Positions 41,917 through 50,978 are shown, numbered from the stretch's first letter. The stretch: 64,000 nt of DNA from Bradyrhizobium manausense (GCF_018129685.1 NZ_JAFCLG010000010.1:124001-188000); one strand, 5' to 3'. Program-made: numbers and translations. Notes: a model not told the origin generated them from the sequence alone.

Positions 41917-42828
41917 ATGACAGCGACAACCGGGCCAGTCCGGCCCACGCCCCTCCGCTTTCCACTCCCGATCGGCGGCGTCGCCGGCACCAGCTTCAAG
42001 CACGAGCACCTCGGGGCGATTCTCGAAGCAGGTCGGCAACGAGGCTTCTTCGAGGTCCATGCCGAGAATTATATGGGCGCGGGCGGACCGCCGCATCGCG
42101 CGCTGGAAGCGATCCGCCGCTATCATCCGCTCTCGCTGCACGGCGTCTGCATGTCGATCGGCGGACCGCAGCCGCTCGACAAGGCGCACCTGGCGCGCTT
42201 CCGCGGCCTGGTGGCGCGCTATCAGCCGGCGCTGGTGTCCGAGCATCTCGCCTGGTCGACGCATGCGACCAGCTTCTTCAACGATCTGCTGCCGCTGCCG
42301 TACACGGCGGCGACGCTGCGCCACGTCTGCGATCACATCGACCAGATGCAGGAGGCGATCCGGCGTCCGATCCTGCTGGAAAACCCGTCGACCTACCTTG
42401 CTTTCGCGGAGTCGACGATCAGCGAGACCGACTTCATCCGCAGCGTTGCGGAGCGCACGGGATGCAGCCTGCTGCTCGACGTCAACAACGTCTTCGTGTC
42501 CGCGACCAATCACGGCTTTTCGGCGCTCGACTATCTCGCCGACTTTCCACTGTCCCGCGTCGGCGAGATTCACCTTGCCGGGCACGACGCGCAGAGCGAC
42601 GACGACGGCGAGCCGCTGCTGATCGACAGCCATGACGGGCCGGTCGCGGATGCCGTGTGGAAGCTCTACGAGATCGTCATCGAACGCTGCGGCCCGGTGC
42701 CGACGCTGATCGAGTGGGACAGCAAGATTCCGGATTGGCCGGTCCTGCAGGCGGAAGCCGCCGCTGCACAGGCAATCCTCGACCGCTGCGGGATCACCGT
42801 GCCCGCGGAGGATCGTCATGCCGCCTGA
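41917..42828 (+). CDS. bufB: MNIO-family bufferin maturase (BufB, DUF692)
   Basis: This 303-residue TIM-barrel enzyme of the multinuclear non-heme iron oxidase family starts at ATG 41917 after GGAGGAGCG. Metal-site motifs are visible: FEVHAENYMG, LHGVCMSIGG, SEHLAW, LLLDVNNVFVSATNHG, EIHLAGHD, DSHDGPV and LIEWDSK. It should modify cysteines of the BufA precursor before export. It lies 41 bp downstream of bufA and overlaps bufC by 11 bp. Confidence 0.95.
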   Translation: MTATTGPVRPTPLRFPLPIGGVAGTSFKHEHLGAILEAGRQRGFFEVHAENYMGAGGPPHRALEAIRRYHPLSLHGVCMSIGGPQPLDKAHLARFRGLVARYQPALVSEHLAWSTHATSFFNDLLPLPYTAATLRHVCDHIDQMQEAIRRPILLENPSTYLAFAESTISETDFIRSVAERTGCSLLLDVNNVFVSATNHGFSALDYLADFPLSRVGEIHLAGHDAQSDDDGEPLLIDSHDGPVADAVWKLYEIVIERCGPVPTLIEWDSKIPDWPVLQAEAAAAQAILDRCGITVPAEDRHAA

Positions 42829-43594
42829 GCCGGTCTGTTTCGCCGCGGCCTTCGCGCCGGGACTGTTGGACCCCGACTGTCGCGTGCCACAGGTCGTGAC
42901 CGGCCCGAACGGCAAGGCCGCCGGAAAGCGCTACGACGTCTATCGCAACAACGTCACGGTCAGCCTGATCGACGCGCTCGCTGCGATCTATCCGGCGGTG
43001 CAGCGCATCACCGGCACCGACTTCTTCCGCGCCATGGCGCGCTTCCATGTTCGCAGCAGTCCGCCGACCTCGCCGCTGCTGTTCGAATATGGCCGCGGCT
43101 TTCCGGACTTCATCGCACAATACGAGCACGCGCAAACCATGCCATGGCTTGCCGATGTCGCCCGGATCGAGCGGGCCTGGCTCGACGCCTACCACGCGCG
43201 CGACGCAACGCCGCTGGATCCAGCGCAACTCGGCGCGGTCGCGCCGGAGCGACTGGCCGACCTCGTTCTCATACCGCACCCGGCAGCGCAGATCGTGCGT
43301 TCGGACTACTCGGCGGTGACGATCTTTGCCGCCAACCGCGAAAGCGCGCCCGTGGACCGCATCGACGCCTCGACACCGGAAGACGCGCTGATCACGCGGC
43401 CCGGCTTCGATGTCATCGTGCGCCACTTGCCTGCCGGCGGGGCGGTCTTCGCAACGTGCCTGACGCAGGGGCGGACGCTCGGCGAGGCTGCGGCATTGGC
43501 GCTGGAGGCGTCGGCCGATTTCGACATCGCGGTCAATATTGCCGGCCTGGTCGAGGCAGGCGCGTTCACTTCAATTGATTTCGGAGACGCATGA
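42818..43594 (+). CDS. bufC: BufC/HvfC-type partner of the MNIO maturase (DUF2063)
   Basis: The protein has 258 residues. The N-terminal DUF2063 domain has KRYDVYRNNVTVSLIDALAAIYPAVQRITGTDFFRAMARFHVRSSPPTSPLLFEYG. The C-terminal domain (ILIPHPAAQIV-like: LVLIPHPAAQIVRSDYSAVTIFAA, and a winged-helix-like end) is typical. BufC proteins bind the precursor and bring it to the MNIO enzyme. It overlaps bufB and the DoxX gene, which shows tight coupling. Confidence 0.92.
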   Translation: MPPEPVCFAAAFAPGLLDPDCRVPQVVTGPNGKAAGKRYDVYRNNVTVSLIDALAAIYPAVQRITGTDFFRAMARFHVRSSPPTSPLLFEYGRGFPDFIAQYEHAQTMPWLADVARIERAWLDAYHARDATPLDPAQLGAVAPERLADLVLIPHPAAQIVRSDYSAVTIFAANRESAPVDRIDASTPEDALITRPGFDVIVRHLPAGGAVFATCLTQGRTLGEAAALALEASADFDIAVNIAGLVEAGAFTSIDFGDA

Positions 43595-44103
43595 TGATCA
43601 CGGACCAACGCATGTCGGCGGAAGCAAGCCTGCCGCCCCTCAGGCTTCTCGTCGATAAAGCCAATCATCTGGTGCAGACGATCGCTGCGCCCTCGCTGGT
43701 CCAGCTCATGCTGCGGCTCGCGCTCGCCGTGCCGTTCTGGCGCTCCGGAATTCTCAAATGGGGCGGCTTCCTCAAGCTGAACGATACCGCGGTGACGCTG
43801 TTTTCCGACGAGTTCATGCTGCATTTGCCGGGCGGCCCCTATCATTATCCCGCGCCGGCGGTCATGGCCTTCCTGTCAGGGTGCGGCGAGATCACGTTCC
43901 CGATCCTGCTGGTCCTCGGGCTCGGCACGCGGTTCGCAGCCCTCGGACTGCTGTTCATGACGCTGATCGTCGAGCTCACCGTGCCTGACGGCTGGCCGGT
44001 GCACATCACCTGGGCGGCGATGGCGCTGGGCATTATGGCCTACGGACCCGGACGCGTCTCGCTGGACTATCTGGTCGGCCGAACGCTGTCGCACGAGCGA
44101 TAG
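43591..44103 (+). CDS. DoxX-family membrane protein of the bufferin operon (BufD-like)
   Basis: The 170-residue protein has four membrane segments (about 40-60, 90-115, 110-130 and 135-155) and the DoxX-type features LMLRLALAVPFWRSGILKWGGF and GCGEITFPILLVLGLGTRFAALGLLFMTL. DoxX proteins often close buf/gig operons. They may pass electrons or link to quinone. The gene overlaps bufC by 4 bp (ATGA). Confidence 0.9.
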   Translation: MMITDQRMSAEASLPPLRLLVDKANHLVQTIAAPSLVQLMLRLALAVPFWRSGILKWGGFLKLNDTAVTLFSDEFMLHLPGGPYHYPAPAVMAFLSGCGEITFPILLVLGLGTRFAALGLLFMTLIVELTVPDGWPVHITWAAMALGIMAYGPGRVSLDYLVGRTLSHER

Positions 44104-44213
44104 CGTCCGGATCGCCGCCCTGCGTGAAGGCGGCGTCGGTCGAGGACGAGCTCAGGCCCTGGTGATCACGGCAAGGCCGTCATGGCGGGAGACCCCGCGC
44201 TCCGGCTTCGCTC

Positions 44214-45779
44214 CTACCAAAAACTCCGCTGCACCGGCTGGGTCGATTGGTAGTACTGGTACTGGCCGCCGCGCCGGCGCGGATTGACCGGTTGCGGGTT
44301 GGGATCGCGCTGCCCAAAGAAGAAGAAGCCATTGCCGCCGAAGCCGCCACCCCAGCCGTCGTCGCTGGCCATTTCCACCGGCGGCGCGGTCGGCTTGCGG
44401 GTGATGAAGCCGCCTTGCGGGTGGTTGCTGAGGACCGCGACGAACTCGGTGCGGTAGTTGGTCTCGGCGCTCAGGGGCTCGTCCGAGATGATGATCGAGG
44501 AACGCGGCAACGCGGTCGGCGCGATGCGGTCCCACACCTCCTGCGGGATGGTGATGCGATCGAGCGCATTCTTGGCGTTGTCGCCTTCGTCGATGCTGAC
44601 CACGCTCCAGCGCAGACCAGTGTCGTTCTTCGCCATCGCCGTGAAAATGTGCGTGCCGAGCGGCTGCTCGGGATTACGGATCGTGACGGGAACCTCGATG
44701 CTGGTGTCGAACACCTCGCCGCCGCCATCCGGCGCCGGCTTGTGGGTGTTGCGGCGCACGTAAAGCTTCTGCGTCGCGCGGCTGATGTAGACCGAGACCG
44801 GCTCGAGCGCGAGTTTTGCGTCGGTCGCAGCTTTCACCGCGTCGGCCTTCCTGGCCGCAGCGGCTTTGGCGGCGTCCTTGGTGGCAGCGACGGCGTCGCG
44901 CTTCGGTTGCGCATCGGCCTTCGCGGTGTCGAGCTGGGTTGCTGCATCGGCGGCCTTGGCGGCGGCCTTCTGCTTCAATTCATCGGCCTTTGCTCTGGCC
45001 TGGTCGTTCTTGGCATTGGCAACCAGCTTGTCGGCATAGGCGTTCTCGGCATCGGCGCGAGCCTTCTGCTGCTCGAGCTTGCGCAGCGTCGCCGGGAGCG
45101 ACTGCGCCTCCTTTGCTGCCGCAGCCGCAGCCTTCTTGGTCTCGTCGGCGACCCTGGTGGCCTCGTCGGCTTCGGCGGCGAGCTTGCCGACGCGGCCGGG
45201 AGCCGCCGCAATGGCGTCCTTGCTCGGCACGAACAGCGAAGGATGCGAGAAATCGACCGGAGCGGCGTCATTCGGCGAGATGATCACCCGCATGCCGATG
45301 TTGGTCTTGTCGAACAGGCTCTCGGCGAAACCAAAGGGCATGCGGACGCAACCATGCGACGCGGCGTAGCCGGGCAGCGGCCCGCCATGAAGCGCGATGC
45401 CGTTCCAGGTGATGCGCTGCATGTTCGGCATCCAGGCATCGTCATACATCGAGGAGTGATGGTCCTTGTCCTTTTCGATGACGGCGAAGACGCCCGCAGG
45501 CGTCTCGCGTCCGGTCGTGCCGGTCGAGACCGGTGCGCGCAGGATCCAGCCCTCTGAATCGTAGAACGTGACCTGCTGGCTCTTGATCGACACGATTGCC
45601 ATGATCGGCTCGCCGGCCTCGCGCTGCGCGACCGCCTCGACGGTCTGGCGCGGCTGCTTGGCGGCAAGGGCGGCGCCCGGGGCGGCCAGCGCGATCGCCG
45701 CCGCGAACATCACAATTCCGGGAGCTTCCCAACGCCGCATCACGCGATTGGACAGCGCCGTCGCCATCAGGTCTTTCAT
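44214..45779 (-). CDS. L,D-transpeptidase (YkuD) with long Ala-rich coiled coil
   Basis: The protein has 521 residues. The signal sequence ends near 40. Residues 60-160 are the YkuD domain, with catalytic ALHGGPLPGYAASHGCVRMP (His131, His142, Cys144). Residues about 190-320 are an Ala/Lys/Asp-rich coiled coil. A second compact region (VYISRATQKLYVRRNTHKP and after) resembles another YkuD-like fold lacking the SHGC site. The tail is Gly/Gln/Tyr-rich. It cross-links peptidoglycan or attaches outer-membrane proteins. Confidence 0.88.
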   Translation of the reverse strand: MKDLMATALSNRVMRRWEAPGIVMFAAAIALAAPGAALAAKQPRQTVEAVAQREAGEPIMAIVSIKSQQVTFYDSEGWILRAPVSTGTTGRETPAGVFAVIEKDKDHHSSMYDDAWMPNMQRITWNGIALHGGPLPGYAASHGCVRMPFGFAESLFDKTNIGMRVIISPNDAAPVDFSHPSLFVPSKDAIAAAPGRVGKLAAEADEATRVADETKKAAAAAAKEAQSLPATLRKLEQQKARADAENAYADKLVANAKNDQARAKADELKQKAAAKAADAATQLDTAKADAQPKRDAVAATKDAAKAAAARKADAVKAATDAKLALEPVSVYISRATQKLYVRRNTHKPAPDGGGEVFDTSIEVPVTIRNPEQPLGTHIFTAMAKNDTGLRWSVVSIDEGDNAKNALDRITIPQEVWDRIAPTALPRSSIIISDEPLSAETNYRTEFVAVLSNHPQGGFITRKPTAPPVEMASDDGWGGGFGGNGFFFFGQRDPNPQPVNPRRRGGQYQYYQSTQPVQRSFW

Positions 45780-46104
45780 GCCATTCCCCGGTTGCCTGTC
45801 CGCACTTGCATCGATGATCCGTCAGATTGCGATCTTTGGATTAAGAATTCGCAGCCACCATCCGTTCCCTTTCGGGCGATATCGGGTCCGTTCGGCGACG
45901 GAACTCTCATATACGAGGGCCCGCGCGGGCGGAAGGGCGGTCCGCGGCCAAGGCCGGCCCGGAGCTGGCGGGCACGCGCGTCTCGGTGTCGTTGGCCGTT
46001 GTCGCGGCCGTCCTGATCAGCATCGCCCGCATTTTCGGTTCTTGAGGCTGGCAGCCTTGTGCGGTCGGATCACACAGCCGCTGAATCAGATGCTTTTCAT
46101 TTAT

Positions 46105-46122
46105 ATTACAGTTCTGTGACAT
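46105..46122 (-). promoter_or_regulatory. Candidate Pho box upstream of pstS
   Basis: On the minus strand the 18 bases read ATGTCACAGAACTGTAAT: two 7-bp half-sites ATGTCAC and CTGTAAT with a 4-bp spacer, i.e. an 11-bp period, as expected for PhoB (CTGTCAT-N4-CTGTCAT). It lies 43 bp upstream of the pstS ATG in a 385-bp gap that holds no other feature. Orientation is opposite to the gene. Confidence 0.5.
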
Positions 46123-46164
46123 AGACCACACAGGCTTGCCGGGCGTGCGGCTAGCTTCGCAGCC

Positions 46165-47229
46165 ATGATGAAACATATCAGGCTTCCGATCGTCCTCGCC
46201 GCCCTCGTCGTCGCCACGCAAAGCGTCGCTGCCGAGACCACTGGCGCTGGCTCAACCTTCGTTTCGCCCGTGATGGCGAAATGGATCGACGCCTACAAGG
46301 CGAAAACCGGTAACACCGTGAACTATCAGGCGGTGGGATCGAGCATCGGCATCGGCTTGATCAAGAAGGCCTCGGTCGATTTCGGTGCCACCGACATGCC
46401 GCTCGATCCGAAGGAGCTGGACAAGCTCGGCATGATCCAGTTCCCGATCGTGATCGGCGACGTCGTTCCGGTCGTCAACATCGACGGCGTCAAGCCGGGC
46501 CAGATGCATTTCACCGGCGACGTGCTCGCCGGCATCTATCTCGGCAAAATCAAGGCCTGGAACGATCCGGCCATTGGCGCCATCAATCCCGGTTTGAAGC
46601 TGCCGAACGCGGCGATCACCGTCGTGCATCGCATCGACGGATCGGGCACGACGTTCAACTGGTCGAACTATCTGTCCAAGGTCAGCCCGCAATGGAAGAC
46701 GAGCGTCGGCGAAGGCACCGCAGTCGAATGGCCGGTCGGCCTCGGCGGCCGCGGCAATGACGGCGTCGCCTCGCTTGTCAGCCTCGTGCCCGGCGCGATC
46801 GGCTACCTCGAATATGCCTATGCTTTGCAGCGGCTGGACAAGATCTCGTTCGGCGTGGTGCAGAACAGCGCGGGCCGTTTCGTGGCGCCCGATGCCGCCT
46901 CGTTCCAGGCGGCCGCCTCCAGCGCGGACTGGACGGCGGACAGGGATTTCCATCTCGTCCTCACCAATGCACCGGGTGAGGATGCCTATCCGATCACGGC
47001 GACGACGTTCGTGGTGATGCCCAAGCAGCCGAAATCTCCGGAACGATCGACTGCTGCCATCGACTTCATGCGCTGGTCGCTCGAGAACGGGAAGACGCAG
47101 GCTGAAGCGCTCAACTACGTTCCACTGCCCCCCGCTTTGGTCGACCAGGTCGAGATGTACTGGCAACAGAGCCTTGGACAGAGCCTTGGACAGGCGACCG
47201 TGACGGCATCCGCCGGCGTCAAGCGCTAA
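46165..47229 (+). CDS. pstS: Phosphate ABC transporter substrate-binding protein PstS
   Basis: This 354-residue periplasmic protein has a signal peptide (to about 22). PstS motifs are ETTGAGSTFVSPVMAKWIDAY, YQAVGSSIGIGLI, DFGATDMPLDPKELDK, VHRIDGSGTTFNWSNYL and GRGNDGVASLV, which place the phosphate-binding Ser/Thr/Asp/Arg set. The pstCAB-phoU genes are not adjacent, so this is an extra or detached copy. A duplication QSLGQSLGQ near the C-terminus coincides with a 12-bp direct repeat in DNA. Confidence 0.92.
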   Translation: MMKHIRLPIVLAALVVATQSVAAETTGAGSTFVSPVMAKWIDAYKAKTGNTVNYQAVGSSIGIGLIKKASVDFGATDMPLDPKELDKLGMIQFPIVIGDVVPVVNIDGVKPGQMHFTGDVLAGIYLGKIKAWNDPAIGAINPGLKLPNAAITVVHRIDGSGTTFNWSNYLSKVSPQWKTSVGEGTAVEWPVGLGGRGNDGVASLVSLVPGAIGYLEYAYALQRLDKISFGVVQNSAGRFVAPDAASFQAAASSADWTADRDFHLVLTNAPGEDAYPITATTFVVMPKQPKSPERSTAAIDFMRWSLENGKTQAEALNYVPLPPALVDQVEMYWQQSLGQSLGQATVTASAGVKR

Positions 47230-47230
47230 G

Positions 47231-47267
47231 GCTCAACTGCCAAGGTTCAACTGCCAAGGTTCAACTG
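47231..47267. repeat. 14-bp tandem repeat after pstS stop
   Basis: GCTCAACTGCCAAG, GTTCAACTGCCAAG and GTTCAACTG run head to tail, starting one base after the pstS stop codon. A 12-bp tandem (CAGAGCCTTGGA twice) lies 55 bp upstream inside the gene. Both look like slippage sites. Confidence 0.75.
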
Positions 47268-47281
47268 ATGGCGCGCCGGAC

Positions 47282-48475
47282 CTACGGCGCGGCAACGGCC
47301 TTGCTGGCGACAAGCGCCTCGATCTCGGCGTCGCTCAGTCCGACTTCGCGCAAAACTTCGCGCGAATGCTCGCCAAGTCTTGGCGCCATGCGGTGGATAC
47401 CGGCCGGGCTCTCGGAGAATTTCGTCGCAGGACGCGCCTGGCGAATTCGCCCTTCCGTCGGGTGATCGATATCGGCAAACAGCCCGACGGCCTCGAGATG
47501 CGGCTGCTCGCCGATCTCCGTCAACCTGGCGAAGGCGGTGTGCGGCACGTCGAGCCGCAGCAAAAGCTCCTCCCATTCCGCCGTGGTGCGGGTCGGCCCG
47601 ATCTCGCTCATGCGGTCGTAGACCTTGTCGATGTTCTGCGAGCGCAGCACGGGATCGCGCACGCCCAGTTCATCGATCAGCTCGGGGCGACCGACGGCTT
47701 CGAAGAAGGCGCACCAATTGTCCCCGGAATAGGGCAGCATCGTCAGCCAGCCATCCCGGGTTTTCACCGGACGCCGGTTCTTCATGCGCTTGTAGCCGGT
47801 CGGCCCGATCGGCGGATCGAATGCGTGCCCGCCCAGCATCTCGATGCTGTTGAAGCCCGCGATCGTCTCCAGCATCGGCACCTCGACCATCTGGCCCTGC
47901 CCGGTGCGCTCGCGGCGGAACAGCGCGGCGGAAACCGCGCCGACCATCGCCATCGCACAGATCTTGTCGCCGATCAGGCTCGGGACGAATTCCGGCTTCT
48001 CGTCCGACCCGATCGATGATGCGAGGCCGGAGGCCGCCTGGATGATCTCGTCGAAGGCCGGGCGCGCCGCCCAGGGCCCGTCCTGGCCAAAGCCGGTGGC
48101 GGCGGCATAGATCAGACGCGGATTGAGCTTTGCACAGTCGGCGTAGCCGAAGCCGAGCCGCGCCATCGCGGCGGGGCGCACGTTGGTGACGAGCGCGTCG
48201 ACCATCGGGATCAGTTTTGCCAGGACCGCCTTGCCGTCCGGATGCTTCAGGTCAAGCGCGAGGCTGCGTTTGTTGCGGTTGACCGCCATGAACTGGCCGC
48301 TCATGCCGCGGTTCCTGAACAGGCCGGTGTAGCGCCAGGTGTCGCCTGCGGGCGGCTCGATCTTGATGACATCCGCGCCCCAATCGCCGAGCATTTGCGC
48401 GGCGTACGGACCGAACAGCACGCTCGTCAGATCGAGAACGCGGATACCGCTGAGAGGGCCGGTCGGTGTCGTCAT
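47282..48475 (-). CDS. Class III CoA-transferase (CaiB/BaiF family)
   Basis: This 397-residue CoA-transferase has GPLSGIRVLDLTSVLFGPYAAQMLGDWGADVIKIEPP at the N-terminus, NRNKRSLALDLKHPDG, and a catalytic Asp in FGQDGPWAARPAFDEIIQAASGL. Family III enzymes move CoA between carboxylates (oxalate, formate, carnitine, arylsuccinate). The donor and acceptor cannot be predicted. The formyl/oxalyl possibility is only tempting because the formate region is about 43 kb away. Confidence 0.9.
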   Translation of the reverse strand: MTTPTGPLSGIRVLDLTSVLFGPYAAQMLGDWGADVIKIEPPAGDTWRYTGLFRNRGMSGQFMAVNRNKRSLALDLKHPDGKAVLAKLIPMVDALVTNVRPAAMARLGFGYADCAKLNPRLIYAAATGFGQDGPWAARPAFDEIIQAASGLASSIGSDEKPEFVPSLIGDKICAMAMVGAVSAALFRRERTGQGQMVEVPMLETIAGFNSIEMLGGHAFDPPIGPTGYKRMKNRRPVKTRDGWLTMLPYSGDNWCAFFEAVGRPELIDELGVRDPVLRSQNIDKVYDRMSEIGPTRTTAEWEELLLRLDVPHTAFARLTEIGEQPHLEAVGLFADIDHPTEGRIRQARPATKFSESPAGIHRMAPRLGEHSREVLREVGLSDAEIEALVASKAVAAP

Positions 48476-48775
48476 ATGTCAGCACTGTGGTTGGAGGACG
48501 TTGTCATGGCACCCGGAGCTTATTCGCCGAGAACGCCGCCGAACAGCTCCCAGGATTTTCCGTTGAAGCGCGGCATCTCCGTCCCTGGCGGAATGCATTG
48601 ACGCGTAGGCCCGCAAGGCCGCCATCAACGTCCTCCACTTCTGTTCTTGGTTATCGTCGGCCGCCTCGCTGACGATGTCGGCGAGGGGGACGATACATAG
48701 ATTATCGGGCGTGAGATGTAGCGCAGAATTCAGATGCGCATGCGCAAGCCGCAGCCGTTCGGTCTTGCCGGTTCG
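48476..48775 (-). other. Unassigned open frame between desaturase and CoA-transferase
   Basis: One minus-strand frame is open from about 48772 to the TGA at 48476 and reads ALHLTPDNLCIVPLADIVSEAADD in part, which looks protein-like, but it has no ATG near its start. An internal ATG near 48622 (MAALRAYASMHS) follows GGAGGACG and would give about 49 residues. It could be a small gene, a remnant, or noise. Confidence 0.25.
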
Positions 48776-49789
48776 TCACCCGGCGCGCCGGGCCCGCGCC
48801 TCTCCGAAAGAGACGAGCTGAAACCGCTCCTCGTCCCACAGGACAAGTCGCACGGACCGCAGACTCGGGAGCAGGGTCATCCGTCTGACGTCAGCGAGTT
48901 GCGGATGGTCCCGCAACACTTCGGGCAATCTGTAGCAGGGAATCCGGCTGCTCAGGTGATGGATATGGTGGATGCCGATATTCGCTGTGAACCATCGCAG
49001 GACCGCCGGCAAATGGTAGTGGGAACTGCCATGCAATGCAGCTTCGTGGAAGCTCCAGTCTTCGTCATGGGACCAGTACGTGTCCTCGAACTGATGCTGG
49101 ACGTAGAACAGCCAGACACCAATCGACGCAGCCAGAATCACGATGGGCAGATGCACGAGCAGGAAAGGCCCATAGCCCACCCACCGCACCATCGTCACGA
49201 CGAGAAGCGCGATGCCGGCATTCGTGCCCATTGTGCTCAACCAGGGTTTCCAGCCACCACGCATCATTCCGACCGGCAATCGATGCTTCAGGAGGAATAG
49301 ATAGGCCGGACCGACGCCAAACATCACGATGGGATGCCGATAGAGACGATAGAGCAGCCGACGTCCGCGCGGCCGCGCGTGAAACTCGCTCACGGTCAGT
49401 GTGTCGATGTCGCCCAGACCCCTGTGGTCGAGATTGCCCGAGTTTGCGTGATGGCGTGCATGGCTGCCTCGCCAATAATCATATGGCGTCAGGGTCATGA
49501 CACCGAGCGCTCGGCCGACCCAATCGTTCACGGCCCTGCTGCGAAAGAACGAGCCGTGCCCGCAATCGTGCTGGATCATGAAGAGCCGCACGAGCAAGCC
49601 GGCCGCAGGCACCTCGAGCAGCAGGCCGAGCCAATACCCGTGACCAAGGGCCCCCTGGATCACGGCCCAGATGAGCAGAAGCGGCACAGCCGTGATCACC
49701 AGTTCAAAAACCGCACGCGCGCTATCGGGTTCGCGATAGCGGGCGAGCAATTGTGGCAGAGCGCGAAGCTCCGGCGGCCCTTGGCTCAT
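48776..49789 (-). CDS. Membrane fatty acid desaturase
   Basis: This 337-residue protein has the three histidine boxes of the membrane desaturase family: IQHDCGHGSFF, SHARHHANSGNLDHRG and NIGIHHIHHLSSRIP. Hydrophobic segments at about 30-75 and 175-220 would give the usual four-helix arrangement. It introduces a double bond into an acyl lipid and may alter membrane fluidity. It starts at ATG 49789 (MSQGPPELRAL). The frame is open upstream without similarity. Confidence 0.9.
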   Translation of the reverse strand: MSQGPPELRALPQLLARYREPDSARAVFELVITAVPLLLIWAVIQGALGHGYWLGLLLEVPAAGLLVRLFMIQHDCGHGSFFRSRAVNDWVGRALGVMTLTPYDYWRGSHARHHANSGNLDHRGLGDIDTLTVSEFHARPRGRRLLYRLYRHPIVMFGVGPAYLFLLKHRLPVGMMRGGWKPWLSTMGTNAGIALLVVTMVRWVGYGPFLLVHLPIVILAASIGVWLFYVQHQFEDTYWSHDEDWSFHEAALHGSSHYHLPAVLRWFTANIGIHHIHHLSSRIPCYRLPEVLRDHPQLADVRRMTLLPSLRSVRLVLWDEERFQLVSFGEARARRAG

Positions 49790-50131
49790 ATCAGATTTGC
49801 TTCCGAGCATGTCCGCACACGACGCCTTCGCTGGAGACTCGGGGTCGCGCCCAAGTCCCCTCCATATTGATCCGTGTGCGATGGTTTGCTGAGCGATATT
49901 GCACCGTCCGGGGTCCAGCGATCCCGTCCGAACGTCCAGGTCAGCATAGCACACCGTGATCGGCGAATGCCCGTCCTTTGCGGCCAGCAGGCAGTTTTCC
50001 TGATATGAGCAATATTGACCAGTGGCCGGCATGAGAGCGCGGCATGCTCTCCGCGTCGCAGCCGGCGAATCGGCTGCAAGCGGCGGCGGCTTCGGGTGCA
50101 GCATACCCCGCCATATGGGCAGGAGCTTCAT
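49790..50131. other. Intergenic region between divergent genes
   Basis: It holds the promoters of the desaturase and of the zinc-ribbon gene. AT-richer sequence lies around 49990-50020 (GATATGAGCAATATTGACC). Small open frames here lack signals and I do not call them. Confidence 0.35.
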
Positions 50132-50329
50132 ATGTCCGAGGTCTACGCTCGTCCTGAACCGACGCTGATCCCCATACCCCGGCCACCCTGTCCGGCCTGC
50201 CAAAATCGCATGATGCTGATCCACGTCGCGGCGGGTTGCGACGGGCCCGGTCTGCGCATCTTCGAATGCTCGAAATGCGGCAACGTCCACAAAGTATCCA
50301 CCGACGATCCGACGAGGGCAGCCGAGTAG
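50132..50329 (+). CDS. 65-residue zinc-ribbon protein
   Basis: ATG 50132 follows CAGGAGCTT. The product MSEVYARPEPTLIPIPRP continues with PCPACQNRMMLIHVAAG and ECSKCGNVHKV, a CxxC-x22-25-CxxC zinc ribbon. A related gene with the same layout lies at 52422-52670. Function unknown. Proteins like it occur near stress and microaerobic genes. Confidence 0.72.
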   Translation: MSEVYARPEPTLIPIPRPPCPACQNRMMLIHVAAGCDGPGLRIFECSKCGNVHKVSTDDPTRAAE

Positions 50330-50702
50330 GCTGAAGCGGTACGTTGAAGCTAGCGGCCCTAGAACGGGGGTGCGAACCAGGGCCGCCATTCATCAGACAT
50401 GATGGGTGGGCATCATATCCGGTCGCCATCACCAAGTAACCCCGGCGACGTTCGTTCCAAGCGCAGACTCTCGTGACGTGCTACCAGCGCGCGACGAAAG
50501 TTCCAACAGCTCAGATGCCGGTGCTATGACCGGCATTGGCTCTTCGCCGATATGGTCCATTCCGTCAAAGCTGAGCAATTTTGCTCTGCGGCAATGTCTG
50601 CTAACCGGTAGGCTGTGACCGCCGTGTTCGACCAGCACGACCGGCCGGGCTGCCAAGCGGCGCGCTGACGCCCCATGCAGGTTCGCCCAGGAGATCACAA
50701 CC
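50330..50702. other. Gap with no confident gene
   Basis: The 373-bp stretch between the zinc-ribbon gene and the TTG-start gene has short overlapping frames on both strands. None has a ribosome-binding site and family likeness together. GCGGCCCTAGAACGG and a nearby CAGGGCCGCC form a weak inverted repeat at about 50353-50390, possibly a terminator. Confidence 0.35.
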
Positions 50703-50978
50703 TTGACCATCAGAACAACGCGGACCACCGTTTCATTCGCCAATCCCTTCACGCTGTGGAGCCTGGGGGGCCCCCAGCCAGCTGGCGAATATGTCGTTCT
50801 CCTCGACGACGAGCAGATCGAAGGGTTGTCGAGAGTTGCCTACCGGCGCGTGGCGACACTGTTTCAAACGCCCGCGACGTCGGCTTCTCAGCCGCCGATC
50901 CAATCCGTCCCGATCAGCCAAACGGAGCTTGATGCCGCGCTCATGAAAGACCGCCATCAGACGATCGCATCCCATTGA
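50703..50978 (+). CDS. Small conserved protein, 91 residues, TTG start
   Basis: The sequence MTIRTTRTTVSFANPFTLWSLGGPQPAGEYVVLLDDEQIEGLSRVAYRRVATLF is a beta-rich small soluble protein. The pattern PAGxYxVxxDEExIEGLSxxAYRR is familiar from short conserved proteins of Bradyrhizobium, though no function is known. The TTG at 50703 is preceded by AGGAGATC, which decides the start. Confidence 0.65.
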   Translation: MTIRTTRTTVSFANPFTLWSLGGPQPAGEYVVLLDDEQIEGLSRVAYRRVATLFQTPATSASQPPIQSVPISQTELDAALMKDRHQTIASH

